NCBI RefSeq assembly: GCF_900113685.1
Contig: NZ_FOQG01000003.1
Coordinates: 248,001 to 312,000, forward strand
Length of the DNA stretch: 64,000 nucleotides
Direction of reading: 5' to 3'
Source: Nocardioides psychrotolerans
GTDB lineage: Bacteria; Actinomycetota; Actinomycetes; Propionibacteriales; Nocardioidaceae
Below, in pieces: positions 1 through 7,363 of this stretch (position 1 is the stretch's first letter; every line of letters begins with the position of its first letter). The notes below the pieces were generated by a model, which had not been told where the DNA came from, searched no databases, and worked only from the letters and a program-made list of their open reading frames with translations. Position numbers and translations under genes: made by a program.

Positions 1-266
1 CCCATCTTGGTCGCGACCGTGAAGCCCGCCGCCGGGTGGGCGGCGAGGAAGCGGCCGACGATCTGCTCGCTGCGGCCGTCGCCGTAGACGTCGGCGGTGT
101 CGTAGAACCTCACGCCCCGCTCGGCCGAGGCCTCCAGCACGTCGCGGGCGTCGCTCTCCGACACCTCGCCCCAGTCGGCGCCGAGCTGCCAGGTGCCGAG
201 ACCGACCACGGACGCGTGCTGCTCCCTGGTCCCGCGGGTGGATGTCACCAGTGTTCGCTGCTCCAT
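1..266 (-). CDS. Aldo/keto reductase, N-terminal part (gene runs off the window)
   Basis: The first 88 codons of an NADPH-dependent aldo/keto reductase, read leftwards from an ATG at 266; the rest lies outside the window. The translation carries the family's start strand (VGLGTWQLG), then FYDTADVYGDGRSE, which holds the catalytic Asp and Tyr of the AKR barrel, then VATKMG just before the edge. The WGEVSESDARDVLEAS helix is typical of actinobacterial AKR proteins resembling the YajO/YhdN group. It is probably a cytosolic carbonyl reductase of unknown substrate. The gene to its right is also on the minus strand, 24 bp away, so the two could share a transcript. Confidence 0.85.
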   Translation of the reverse strand, partial: MEQRTLVTSTRGTREQHASVVGLGTWQLGADWGEVSESDARDVLEASAERGVRFYDTADVYGDGRSEQIVGRFLAAHPAAGFTVATKM

Positions 267-290
267 GGGCCCGACCCTAGGAGGTCGGAC

Positions 291-941
291 CTACTCGAGC
301 ACCGCCAAGGTGACGCCCAGCCCGATCATCATCGTGCCGCCGGCCGCGCCGAGGGTGTCGAGCCGCTCGGGGCGCCGCGCGAACCAGTCGCGTGCCTTGC
401 TCGCGGCCAGGGCCCACATGCTGTCGGAGGCGACCGCGAGGAGGCAGAACACGAGTCCCAGGAGGACGACCTGGACGCCGGTGCTGCCGGCTGCCTCGTC
501 GACGAAGTGGGGCAGGAACGCCACGAAGAACACCAGGGTCTTGGGGTTGGTCAGCCCGACGATCGCGCCGATCCGCAGCGACCGGGTCGCCGTGGCCCTG
601 GCGCGGACCTCGTGGGTGGTGATCGCCCCGCTCTCGAGCCCGACGAGCGCTGCTCGGGCGTCGCCGCGGTGTCGGATCGACTGCACGCCCAGCCACACGA
701 CGTACGCCGCACCGGCGAGCTTGAGGACGGTGTAGGCCGTCGCGCTGGCGGCCACGATCGCGCCGAGGCCGAGAGCGATCAGGACGATCTGCACCAGGAT
801 GCCGAGCCCGTTGCCGACCACCGAGAGGAGCGCCTCGCGACGCCCGACGGTCAGCGCGCGGCCGATCGTGAAGAGCAGGCTGGGCCCCGGGACCTGGATG
901 AACAGCACGCTCGCCACGACGAACGTCACCCAGCGCTCCAT
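291..941 (-). CDS. LysE/RhtB-family amino-acid exporter
   Basis: A 216-residue inner-membrane protein of the LysE translocator family, which exports amino acids or similar metabolites. The N-terminus has the family hallmark VPGPSLLF in the first membrane helix, and the middle has GLTNPKTLVFFVAFLP, the second conserved NPK loop. About six hydrophobic segments are visible, as expected. The reading frame is open further upstream to 1028, but the ATG at 941 gives the family's normal N-terminus and starts one base after the stop of the dehydrogenase gene at 943. The two genes are therefore probably cotranscribed and translationally coupled. The exported substrate cannot be told from sequence. Confidence 0.88.
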   Translation of the reverse strand: MERWVTFVVASVLFIQVPGPSLLFTIGRALTVGRREALLSVVGNGLGILVQIVLIALGLGAIVAASATAYTVLKLAGAAYVVWLGVQSIRHRGDARAALVGLESGAITTHEVRARATATRSLRIGAIVGLTNPKTLVFFVAFLPHFVDEAAGSTGVQVVLLGLVFCLLAVASDSMWALAASKARDWFARRPERLDTLGAAGGTMMIGLGVTLAVLE

Positions 942-942
942 C

Positions 943-2100
943 TCAGGAGACCGTCGTGGCGTCGCTGCGCGGCACGACCAGGATCTTGGCGTGCTGCTCG
1001 GGGTCGCCGAGTGCGGTGAAGGCGGCATCGACGCCCCCGAGGCCGACGGTGCCGGTGATCAGGGGGGTCGGGTCGACGGTCCCCTCGCCGAGCAGCTGGA
1101 GCGCGTCGTGGAACTCGCGGGGTGTGTAGCCCAGCACGAAACGCAGGTCGATCTCCTTGTTGATGGCGATCGCGGGGCGGAGCTGGTCGGCGCCCATGCA
1201 GACCCCGACCACGACGACGCGGGAGTAGAGCGGTGCGGCAGCCACGATCTGGCCGATGATCCCCGGCACGCCGACGCACTCGAAGACCACGGGGCCGGAC
1301 GGGTTGGCTCCGGCCGCCTCGGCGGCCTGCATGACCTTCGACCAGGGCAGCATCGGCACGGCGCGCAGCTTCTCCATCGTGCCGACGGCGAGCTCGAAGA
1401 GTCCCGCGGCGGTGATGAAGCGTCCCTCGAAGCAGGTGTAGGGCGACTCGACGGCCGGGTCCACGACGACGTCGGCACCCACGGTGGTGGCGAGCGCACG
1501 ACGGCCGGCGGAGAAGTCGCTGGCGACCACGGTGCGCACGCCGGTCGCCTTGAGCATGGCGATCACGGCGAGGCCGATCGGGCCGCAGCCGATGACGAAC
1601 GCGACCTGACGCTTGCCCACCTGCCCCCGTCGTACGGCGTGGAGGGCGACCGCCATCGGCTCCGTCAGCGCTGCGGCGTGGGGGTCCAGGCCGTTGGGGA
1701 CGGCGAAGGTCAGGGCGTCCTGGACGACGACCTGCTCGGCGTAGGCGCCAGGGGCCAGGGTCGAGAGGCCGGTCGTGTGGACGCCACCGGCGTTGCGCAG
1801 CAGGGGCATCGCGACGACCGGGGTGCCAGGCTTGAAGCGCCGGCGGGTCCGGGGGCCGTGGTCGACGACCTCGCCGCAGAACTCGTGGCCCATCACGACC
1901 GACTCGTCGGAGCGCATGAACGCGTCGTAGCCGGACTCGGCGGCGTCCTGCGCCATGTCGTCGCAGTGGTGCCGGGCGTGCAGGTCGGAGCCGCAGATGC
2001 CGCAGGCCAGGACGTCGAGCAGCACCTGCCCGCGCGCCGGCTCCGGGTCGGGCACGTCGGCGACGTCGAGGACGCCGCCCTGGCAGGTCACAGCCTTCAC
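943..2100 (-). CDS. Zinc-type medium-chain alcohol dehydrogenase
   Basis: A 385-residue NAD(P)-dependent dehydrogenase of the MDR superfamily. The GroES-like N-terminal half has CGICGSDLH at residues 33-41 and GHEFCGEV at 71-78, giving the catalytic zinc ligands Cys36 and His72/Glu73. The nucleotide domain has GCGPIGL around residue 170. The cluster of four cysteines that holds the structural zinc in classical alcohol dehydrogenases is missing between residues 85 and 120, so this is a one-zinc type. Some actinobacterial relatives act on sterol or aromatic alcohols; the substrate is unknown here. It starts 32 bp from the divergent RDD gene and leads the lysE-like gene. Confidence 0.88.
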   Translation of the reverse strand: MKAVTCQGGVLDVADVPDPEPARGQVLLDVLACGICGSDLHARHHCDDMAQDAAESGYDAFMRSDESVVMGHEFCGEVVDHGPRTRRRFKPGTPVVAMPLLRNAGGVHTTGLSTLAPGAYAEQVVVQDALTFAVPNGLDPHAAALTEPMAVALHAVRRGQVGKRQVAFVIGCGPIGLAVIAMLKATGVRTVVASDFSAGRRALATTVGADVVVDPAVESPYTCFEGRFITAAGLFELAVGTMEKLRAVPMLPWSKVMQAAEAAGANPSGPVVFECVGVPGIIGQIVAAAPLYSRVVVVGVCMGADQLRPAIAINKEIDLRFVLGYTPREFHDALQLLGEGTVDPTPLITGTVGLGGVDAAFTALGDPEQHAKILVVPRSDATTVS

Positions 2101-2132
2101 CCGCGTGAGGTTACCGGTGCGATGATGTCGAG

Positions 2133-3086
2133 GTGACCGATCCCGATCCGTCCCGCACTGCGGATCTCACCGGCCTCTTCGGTCGGTTCAGCGGGGCGGT
2201 GACCGGGCGGGTGGTCGGTGCCATCGATCCCGACCTCGTGCTCGACCAGGTCGACGTCAACGCCCTGCTCGACCGCGTGGACGTGGACCGGCTCCTCGAC
2301 CGGGTCGACATCGACCGGCTCCTCGAGCGCGCCGACATCGACGCCCTCGTACGCCGCTCCGGCGTCCCCGACATCGTCGCCGAGAGCACCGGGCGTTTCG
2401 CCGGCACGGCGCTCGACACCGCCCGGCGCCAGCTCGTCGTCGTCGACGTCCTCGTCGCCCGCGTCATCGACTCGCTCCTGCGTCGGCGGCGCTCGGCCTG
2501 GGGCCAGTCGCCCTCGTCGCTCGGCGCCACCGCGCCCGTGGTGAGCCGGGACGGCCGGCTGGACGTGACCGGCCGCTACGCAGGCCCCGTCACCCGCCTC
2601 GCCGCCGCGGCGGCTGACGTCTGGCTGCTCGCGACCTCCGGCACGCTGGCGCTGGCCGGCCTGGACTTCCTCTCGCGCACGCTCTTCGATACCGCCATCA
2701 CCGTCGACCTCTCGACGCAGCCGTGGTGGCTGGCCCTCGCCGCGCTCGGTGGCTTCGGCTATGTGTTCCTCAGCCTCGAGGTGGCCGGCCGGACGCCCGG
2801 CATGACGCTCGTCGGCCTCCGCGTCGTACGACGTGACGGCGCGCCGCTGGGCGCCTGGGGGTCGCTGGTGCGCACCGCCATGCTGCCGGTGAGCGGGGCG
2901 CTGCTGGGGCTCGGCTACGCCCTCGCCCTGGTCCACCCCGACCGGCGCGCACTGCACGACCTCGTTGCCGGCTCGGCCGTGGTCCACGACTGGACGCCTC
3001 GCCGCGTCGAGCTGCCGCCGGCCGTGTCGGCGTCGATCATCGAGGGGTCGGGACCGAAGTCCCTGGCGGAGCCTCTGCCACGCTGA
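2133..3086 (+). CDS. RDD-family membrane protein with N-terminal nonapeptide repeats
   Basis: A 317-residue protein with two parts. Residues 32-76 consist of five tandem nine-residue units of the form D-x-D-x-L-L-D-R-V. From about residue 145 comes an RDD domain: three or four hydrophobic segments with GRTPGMTLVGLRVV, the conserved arginine/aspartate regions and HPDRRALHDLVAGSAVV near the end. RDD proteins are integral membrane proteins of mostly unknown role, some linked to ion or solute transport. The start is the GTG at 2133, which needs a promoter inside the 32-bp gap shared with the divergent dehydrogenase. Leu/Asp-rich repeats of this style also occur in other actinobacterial RDD proteins. 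Confidence 0.85.
   Translation: MTDPDPSRTADLTGLFGRFSGAVTGRVVGAIDPDLVLDQVDVNALLDRVDVDRLLDRVDIDRLLERADIDALVRRSGVPDIVAESTGRFAGTALDTARRQLVVVDVLVARVIDSLLRRRRSAWGQSPSSLGATAPVVSRDGRLDVTGRYAGPVTRLAAAAADVWLLATSGTLALAGLDFLSRTLFDTAITVDLSTQPWWLALAALGGFGYVFLSLEVAGRTPGMTLVGLRVVRRDGAPLGAWGSLVRTAMLPVSGALLGLGYALALVHPDRRALHDLVAGSAVVHDWTPRRVELPPAVSASIIEGSGPKSLAEPLPR
2226..2360 (+). repeat. Five 27-bp repeats coding for a nonapeptide
   Basis: In-frame tandem repeat inside the RDD gene. The units read DPDLVLDQV, DVNALLDRV, DVDRLLDRV, DIDRLLERA and DIDALVRRS. Conservation is strongest at the Asp, the paired Leu and the D-R-V end, which fits a short amphipathic solenoid or helix facing the cytoplasm. Confidence 0.85.
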
Positions 3087-3098
3087 GAGCCTGGACGG

Positions 3099-3596
3099 GT
3101 GCCTGATGACTGGCCCGCCGCCGGGCTCTTCGCCTTCCTGAGCGCCGTCGCGTTCGGTCGGGCGGGCGCGACCTACGCCCTCGCCCGCGGCGCCCGCAGC
3201 CTCGGGGGTCGGCACACCTCGCTGCTCGAACGACCCGCCGTCGTCCGCGCTGAGCAGGCGATCGCGCGCTTCGGTGCTCCTGCGGTCACGCTCTGCTTCC
3301 TGACCGTCGGTGTCCAGACGGCCGTCAACGCCGCAGCCGGGAGCGGCCGGATGCCCCTGCGCCGCTATGTCCCGGCCCTGGCGGTCGGGGCGCTGCTGTG
3401 GGCCGCGGTCTACGCCACCGTCGGGCTGGCGGTGCTCGACGCGTTCTGGAGCGGTACGCCGTGGCGCGCCGCCGTCACCGCGCTCGCGATCGCCGCCCTG
3501 GTGGCCCTGGGACTCCGGACCCGGCTCAGGCTTGACGTCTCTGCTGGAACCGAGCAATCATCGTCGCATGACGATGACAAAGTCCATGGGCGATGA
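3099..3596 (+). CDS. DedA-like (VTT-domain) small membrane protein
   Basis: A 165-residue hydrophobic protein starting at GTG 3099, 12 bp after the RDD gene. RFGAPAVTLCFLTVGVQTA followed by AAGSGRMPLRRYVPALAVGALLWA resembles the re-entrant loop and Gly/Arg motif of DedA/VTT (SNARE-associated) proteins, which take part in membrane lipid flipping and proton-dependent homeostasis. It is shorter than typical DedA proteins of about 200 residues, and the N-terminal part is weakly hydrophobic. Its last 29 bases overlap the start of the arsR-type gene, so the two are probably transcribed together. The family call is moderate. Confidence 0.7.
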   Translation: MPDDWPAAGLFAFLSAVAFGRAGATYALARGARSLGGRHTSLLERPAVVRAEQAIARFGAPAVTLCFLTVGVQTAVNAAAGSGRMPLRRYVPALAVGALLWAAVYATVGLAVLDAFWSGTPWRAAVTALAIAALVALGLRTRLRLDVSAGTEQSSSHDDDKVHGR

Positions 3597-3966
3597 ATCG
3601 TCGTTGGAGGCGACCACCGCGGCCGATGGCCTCACGGCGGCAGCGTGCCTGTTCCACGGCTTCAGCGATCCGGCACGCATCGCGATCCTGCAGCACCTGG
3701 CGCTGGGCGAGCACCGGGTCGTCGACCTGAGGGGTCACCTCGGACTCGCCCAGTCGACGGTCTCCCAGCATCTCGCCTGCCTGCGCGACTGCGGCCTGGT
3801 CACATCGCGCCCCCAGGGCCGCGCGACCTTCTACTCCCTCGCCGACGCGGAGGCGCTCACCGACCTGTGGGCCGCCGCCGAGCGACTCCTGGACCTCACC
3901 GGCCACCGTGTCGTCCTGTGCGCCGACCACGGCGCCGAGGCTCTCGCGCGCAAGGGGTGGTCGTGA
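3568..3966 (+). CDS. ArsR/CmtR-type metal-sensing repressor
   Basis: A 132-residue winged-helix repressor. The recognition helix reads QSTVSQHLACLRDCGLV. Cys71 and Cys75 lie in that helix region and Cys118 lies in the C-terminal VVLCADHG. This reproduces the Cys57/Cys61/Cys102 ligand set of mycobacterial CmtR, a Cd(II)/Pb(II) sensor, with nearly the same spacing. The ATG at 3568 lies inside the end of the DedA-like gene; ATGs at 3574 and 3586 are alternatives. The stop overlaps the GTG of the next gene, a metal transporter, so repressor and transporter form one unit. Family known; metal specificity inferred from the cysteines. Confidence 0.88.
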   Translation: MTMTKSMGDESSLEATTAADGLTAAACLFHGFSDPARIAILQHLALGEHRVVDLRGHLGLAQSTVSQHLACLRDCGLVTSRPQGRATFYSLADAEALTDLWAAAERLLDLTGHRVVLCADHGAEALARKGWS

Positions 3967-4625
3967 CGACCGACCACGTGCACCCCGACGCACAGCCCAT
4001 CGCACTGGCCGACGCACTGCCCGAAGCGGAGCGGCGTCGCCTGGGACGACGGGCGCAGCTGCTCGCCGGCGCCTCGGTGGCCTACAACGTCGTCGAGGGG
4101 GGCATCGCGATCACGGCCGGCCTCGTCGCCGGCTCCGTCGCCCTCGTCGGCTTCGGCCTGGACTCCCTCGTCGAGGTCTCCTCGGGGCTGATCATCCTGT
4201 GGCAGTTCCGTCACCCGCTGCCGGAGTCCCGCGAGCGGACCGCGCTGCGCCTCATGGCGCTCTCGTTCTTCGCACTCGCCGGCTATGTCGGCTTCGAGTC
4301 CGTGCGCTCGCTCGTCGTGTCGCGCGAGCCCGACCCCTCGATCGTCGGCATCGTCCTCGCCGCCACGTCGCTGCTGGTCATGCCGTTCCTGTCGTGGGCG
4401 CAGCGGCGCACCGGACGTGCCCTGGGTTCCAACGCCGTCGTCGCCGACTCCACGCAGACGCTCCTGTGCACCTACCTCTCGGCCGTGCTGCTCGTGGGGC
4501 TGGTGCTCAACGCGGCTCTCGGTTGGTCCTGGGCCGACCCCGTCGCCGGGCTCGTCATCGCCGCCGTCGCCCTCAAGGAAGGGCGCGAGGCGTGGCGCGG
4601 CGACGGGTGCTGCGGCTCCTGCTAA
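3963..4625 (+). CDS. Cation diffusion facilitator-type metal transporter
   Basis: A 220-residue membrane protein translated from a GTG that overlaps the stop of the CmtR-like repressor. It has five or six hydrophobic helices. YNVVEGGIAI and GFGLDSLVEVSSG carry the acidic and polar positions of CDF helix 2, and VADSTQTLLCTYLSA carries those of helix 5. It lacks the usual C-terminal cytoplasmic dimerisation domain and ends instead in a short cysteine tail, CCGSC, a plausible soft-metal handle. Together with the upstream sensor this suggests efflux of Cd, Pb or Zn. Its stop TAA at 4623-4625 interlocks with the TAG of the convergent gene at 4622-4624. Confidence 0.87.
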   Translation: MTTDHVHPDAQPIALADALPEAERRRLGRRAQLLAGASVAYNVVEGGIAITAGLVAGSVALVGFGLDSLVEVSSGLIILWQFRHPLPESRERTALRLMALSFFALAGYVGFESVRSLVVSREPDPSIVGIVLAATSLLVMPFLSWAQRRTGRALGSNAVVADSTQTLLCTYLSAVLLVGLVLNAALGWSWADPVAGLVIAAVALKEGREAWRGDGCCGSC

Positions 4626-5134
4626 GCGGCGGCAACCGCGACCGCCGGCAGCAGCAGGTCGTAGGCCCGGCCCGTGAGGTGCAGCCCGTCGTCGGCGAAC
4701 CCGCCGGGTCCCAGGCGCTCGAGCACCTGGTCGGCGTGGACGACGTGGGCGCCGACTGCCTCGAAGATCCCGACCGCCGCGTCGCGGTAGGCGCCGATCA
4801 CCTTGTTGGTGCGATCCGCGGCGCCCTGGAGTCGGGCCTCGTCGACACCCGGGGGCGTCACGAAGACCCAGCGACCGACGTCCAGCGACCCCACCCACTC
4901 TCCGAGGATGGTGCTGAAGTCGGGCAGGGGCAGCTGCTTGCTCGGCGCCGCGTCGTTGGTGCCGATCGAGACCACGACGACGTCGCCGCTCGAGACCTGC
5001 GCTCCAGTCGCCTGCGCGCTCAGCGCTCGCACGGAGGCACCACCGACCGCTGCGTTCAGGACGTCGCTCCCGATCAGGTCGAGCTTGCGGCGGACGTGGG
5101 CCAGGTGACTGTCCCCCAGGAGCACGACGCGCAT
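4622..5134 (-). CDS. SGNH/GDSL-type hydrolase
   Basis: A 170-residue protein with the compact SGNH fold. Block I is LLGDSHL with nucleophile Ser9, block III is SIGTND, and block V is DDGLHLTG with the Asp and His of the triad. No signal peptide is visible from the chosen ATG at 5134. The frame stays open to 5386, but that extension would overlap the HNH gene and adds only low-complexity sequence. Such short cytosolic SGNH proteins are esterases or acyltransferase-like enzymes of unknown substrate. Its 3' end overlaps the convergent CDF gene by three bases. Confidence 0.82.
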   Translation of the reverse strand: MRVVLLGDSHLAHVRRKLDLIGSDVLNAAVGGASVRALSAQATGAQVSSGDVVVVSIGTNDAAPSKQLPLPDFSTILGEWVGSLDVGRWVFVTPPGVDEARLQGAADRTNKVIGAYRDAAVGIFEAVGAHVVHADQVLERLGPGGFADDGLHLTGRAYDLLLPAVAVAAA

Positions 5135-5154
5135 GGCCCTCACCCTAGGAGGAG

Positions 5155-6525
5155 TCAGGCGGTGAGCTGGACGTCGAGCTGGTGCAGGGGGCGGTAGATC
5201 TCGACGGTCAGGGTCGTGGTGCGACACGTGCACGCCGGGCTCGGTCGGGCGGGCAGGGGTGGGGCGTGGGAGTGGTGGGTGTGTCCGGTGGGAGTCGTGA
5301 TCTCCACGTGATGTCGGCTCGGCCATCGCGAGCGGGTGTGGTGGTGCCAGCCGGGTGACTCCTTGGCGTAGTTGCACGCCTCGCACAGCCCTTGACCGCC
5401 GTCGAGGCTCGTGGCGCCGCCACGGGCGCGTGGGGTGACGTGATCACCGTGTCTGAGGGGGGCATCGCACCACGGGGTGCGACAGGTCTCGCCGTCGCGG
5501 GCGAAGAGGAGGCGGCGCAGCCGTGAGGTGAAGAGGACGCCCTTGGAGTCCATCGCCACGAGGGTGCCGTCCTCAGGGTGGGCGAAGAGCCGGCGGATCA
5601 GGACGTGGGCGTCGGGGTCGGCCAACAGGTCTTTGGCTATGCCGTGCGGGAGCGGCCCGTGGCCCACGAGGTGGACCGGGTTCGCGCTGGCGTCCTGGGC
5701 GGTCGCGTCGGCGAGGAGGGCCTCGGCGTCCATGACGAGGTGGATCTCGACGTTACGGGCGACCGAGGTGACGGGTCGGATCAGGCGCTCGACGAACTCG
5801 TCGGCGACGACCTGGTCGCGGCCACGGTCATCACCGATGGCGCGGCGCAACGCGGCGTGCTCGGCGAGGGAGTCCATGACCAAGACGGCGTCCTCAGCGC
5901 GGACCTCGGCGCTGATGCGGGCCATCGCGTCGGGCAGGGAGCGCATCGTGACCCGGCGTCGGCCTCTGGCGCGGCGGCTGCGGGTCTCGGCGGTCGCGGT
6001 GTCGAGCTGGTAGGCCATCCGACGGGCGGCGATCGTGGTCTCCCGCTCACCCAGGCCCGCCAGGGTAGGCGCGAGGACCGTGTCGACCCGGGCCCGGTCG
6101 GGGCGGGTGAGGTCGGCGGACTCGCGGGCGATGATCATCGCCCGCCGCTCGTCGATGTCGCCACGCTCGAGGGCGGCGAGGGTCTCGGGGAGGTCGTGGA
6201 CCAGGGCGAGGGCGAGGGCGAGGTGCTCGCGGCCGTGGTGGGGTGACTCGCGGCGGGCCAGCGCGACCTCGTGGGCCACCCCGCGACCCGGACGAGCCGT
6301 CGGCACCCGCGCGTCGCTGTCGCGGTCGACCCGGCGGGCGTAGAGCTCGGCGCTCAGGCGCGCCTTCGCGGCCGCGGCCGAGCTCGTCTGACGCTCCAGT
6401 GCCTCGATCTGGTCGACGAGGCCCCGGTCCTCGACGGTGAGGTCCGGCTCGACCCGCAGCCAGGACCGACCGGTGGGTGACGCCGTGCGACCCACCGATC
6501 CGACCAGCTCCGAGACTGCGAACAT
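5155..6525 (-). CDS. DUF222 / HNH endonuclease domain protein (13E12 family)
   Basis: A 456-residue protein of the actinobacterial 13E12/DUF222 family. The long helical DUF222 part covers roughly residues 30-330. The HNH module follows, with CRTPWCDAPLRHGDHV, then a Gly-rich turn and LCEACNYAKE: two CxxC-like pairs around a DH catalytic core. These genes are multicopy and variable in Nocardioides and mycobacteria, and their role is unknown, though a nuclease in mobile or repeat biology is often suspected. The ATG at 6525 is exactly where a start would lie for a leaderless transcript from the upstream promoter. Confidence 0.88.
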   Translation of the reverse strand: MFAVSELVGSVGRTASPTGRSWLRVEPDLTVEDRGLVDQIEALERQTSSAAAAKARLSAELYARRVDRDSDARVPTARPGRGVAHEVALARRESPHHGREHLALALALVHDLPETLAALERGDIDERRAMIIARESADLTRPDRARVDTVLAPTLAGLGERETTIAARRMAYQLDTATAETRSRRARGRRRVTMRSLPDAMARISAEVRAEDAVLVMDSLAEHAALRRAIGDDRGRDQVVADEFVERLIRPVTSVARNVEIHLVMDAEALLADATAQDASANPVHLVGHGPLPHGIAKDLLADPDAHVLIRRLFAHPEDGTLVAMDSKGVLFTSRLRRLLFARDGETCRTPWCDAPLRHGDHVTPRARGGATSLDGGQGLCEACNYAKESPGWHHHTRSRWPSRHHVEITTPTGHTHHSHAPPLPARPSPACTCRTTTLTVEIYRPLHQLDVQLTA

Positions 6526-6532
6526 GTGTTTG

Positions 6533-6562
6533 ATTATATGTCACGCCCCCACTGTGCGTCAA
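6533..6562 (-). promoter_or_regulatory. Consensus housekeeping promoter for the HNH gene (leaderless)
   Basis: On the minus strand TTGACG (6562-6557) and TATAAT (6538-6533) are separated by 18 bp, a near-perfect SigA-type promoter in an otherwise very G+C-rich context. Only seven bases separate the -10 box from the ATG at 6525, so transcription should begin at or within a base or two of the start codon. The mRNA would then have no leader and no Shine-Dalgarno sequence. Confidence 0.75.
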
Positions 6563-6589
6563 CGGCCGATCCACATGCCACATCCGCTC

Positions 6590-7255
6590 ATGCAGCGGAT
6601 GGGGGTCTACGCCGGAGTGGTCATCGCGACCCTCACGCTCGCCTCGTGCGGCTCCGATCCGGCCTCGCAGGCCGGGCAACCTCCGACGGCCTCCCCCAGC
6701 GTCTCGGCACCCGGCGCAGACACGAGCACCGAGGGCCACATCGAGTTCGGCTGCGCTCTGCAGCGCGGCACCGACCGCGTCGACGCCATCACCCGTCACT
6801 ACGCCGACCTCGCCTCGCGAGACCTTTTTCGCGCGGCGTTGCAAGCCGACCAGGGCTCCGCACTCGCGGCGCGTCTCTGGTCCGCCAGCGACGAAGCCCG
6901 TGCACGAAGCGGTCGCGCAGCGCGCGACGATCTGCTCGCGACCTGCTCGGCTGCTGGGTTCGACACCCGGGCCGGTCTGCCCGAGCTCAGGTCCTACCTG
7001 TGCGCCATCAACGCCGACCTGGTTCGCGATCGTCCGACGCTGGACTCGTTCGGCCCAGAGGCCACGCCGTCGACCCCAGGGGATGCGCGACGGACCGATG
7101 CGTCGTTCGTGGGCACCGCCCAGTTCCTGCTCGCCGTGACGACGGACCCCCAGTGGCTCGAGTTCCAGAACTTCGTCGTGGCGTTGGACAGCGGTGACGA
7201 CGAGGCCTACCAGTCCGCGCTCCGCGACATCGCCGGGCTGTGCGCCACGAGCTGA
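6590..7255 (+). CDS. Putative secreted lipoprotein, function unknown
   Basis: A 221-residue protein with a short signal peptide ending in the lipobox LASC (Cys20 from the ATG at 6590), then a Ser/Pro/Thr-rich linker and a helical domain with four further cysteines. I do not recognise a family. ATGs at 6575 and 6599 are equally possible starts; none has a convincing ribosome site. It is divergent from the HNH gene and probably uses a promoter within the 64-bp gap. Predicted location is the outer face of the cytoplasmic membrane. Confidence 0.68.
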   Translation: MQRMGVYAGVVIATLTLASCGSDPASQAGQPPTASPSVSAPGADTSTEGHIEFGCALQRGTDRVDAITRHYADLASRDLFRAALQADQGSALAARLWSASDEARARSGRAARDDLLATCSAAGFDTRAGLPELRSYLCAINADLVRDRPTLDSFGPEATPSTPGDARRTDASFVGTAQFLLAVTTDPQWLEFQNFVVALDSGDDEAYQSALRDIAGLCATS

Positions 7256-7298
7256 CGACGACCTCTCACAGCTCTCCGAGGAACGCCTCGAGCTCGGC

Positions 7299-7342
7299 GG
7301 CCGCGGGGGCCGCGGCGGCCGCGGGGGCCGCGGGGGCCGCGG
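7299..7342. repeat. Tandem 9-bp GGCCGCGGG repeat
   Basis: Nearly five copies of the 9-mer GGCCGCGGG (one copy ends in C) between the end of the lipoprotein gene and the 3' end of the convergent membrane-protein gene. Every unit contains the palindrome CCGCGG, so the tract can fold in many registers and might end transcription from both sides. Read leftwards it codes for Ala/Pro repeats in a frame one step off that of the membrane-protein gene. Confidence 0.8.
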
Positions 7343-7363
7343 TCTGACCGTCGCGAATCGCCC

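Noticed and set aside
2097..3557. Very long open frame on the minus strand opposite the RDD and DedA-like genes
   Set aside because: Composition is the usual mirror of G+C-rich codon bias (Arg/Gly/Asp/Glu-rich, no family motif); the plus-strand genes account for it. Similar long mirror frames elsewhere were dropped for the same reason.
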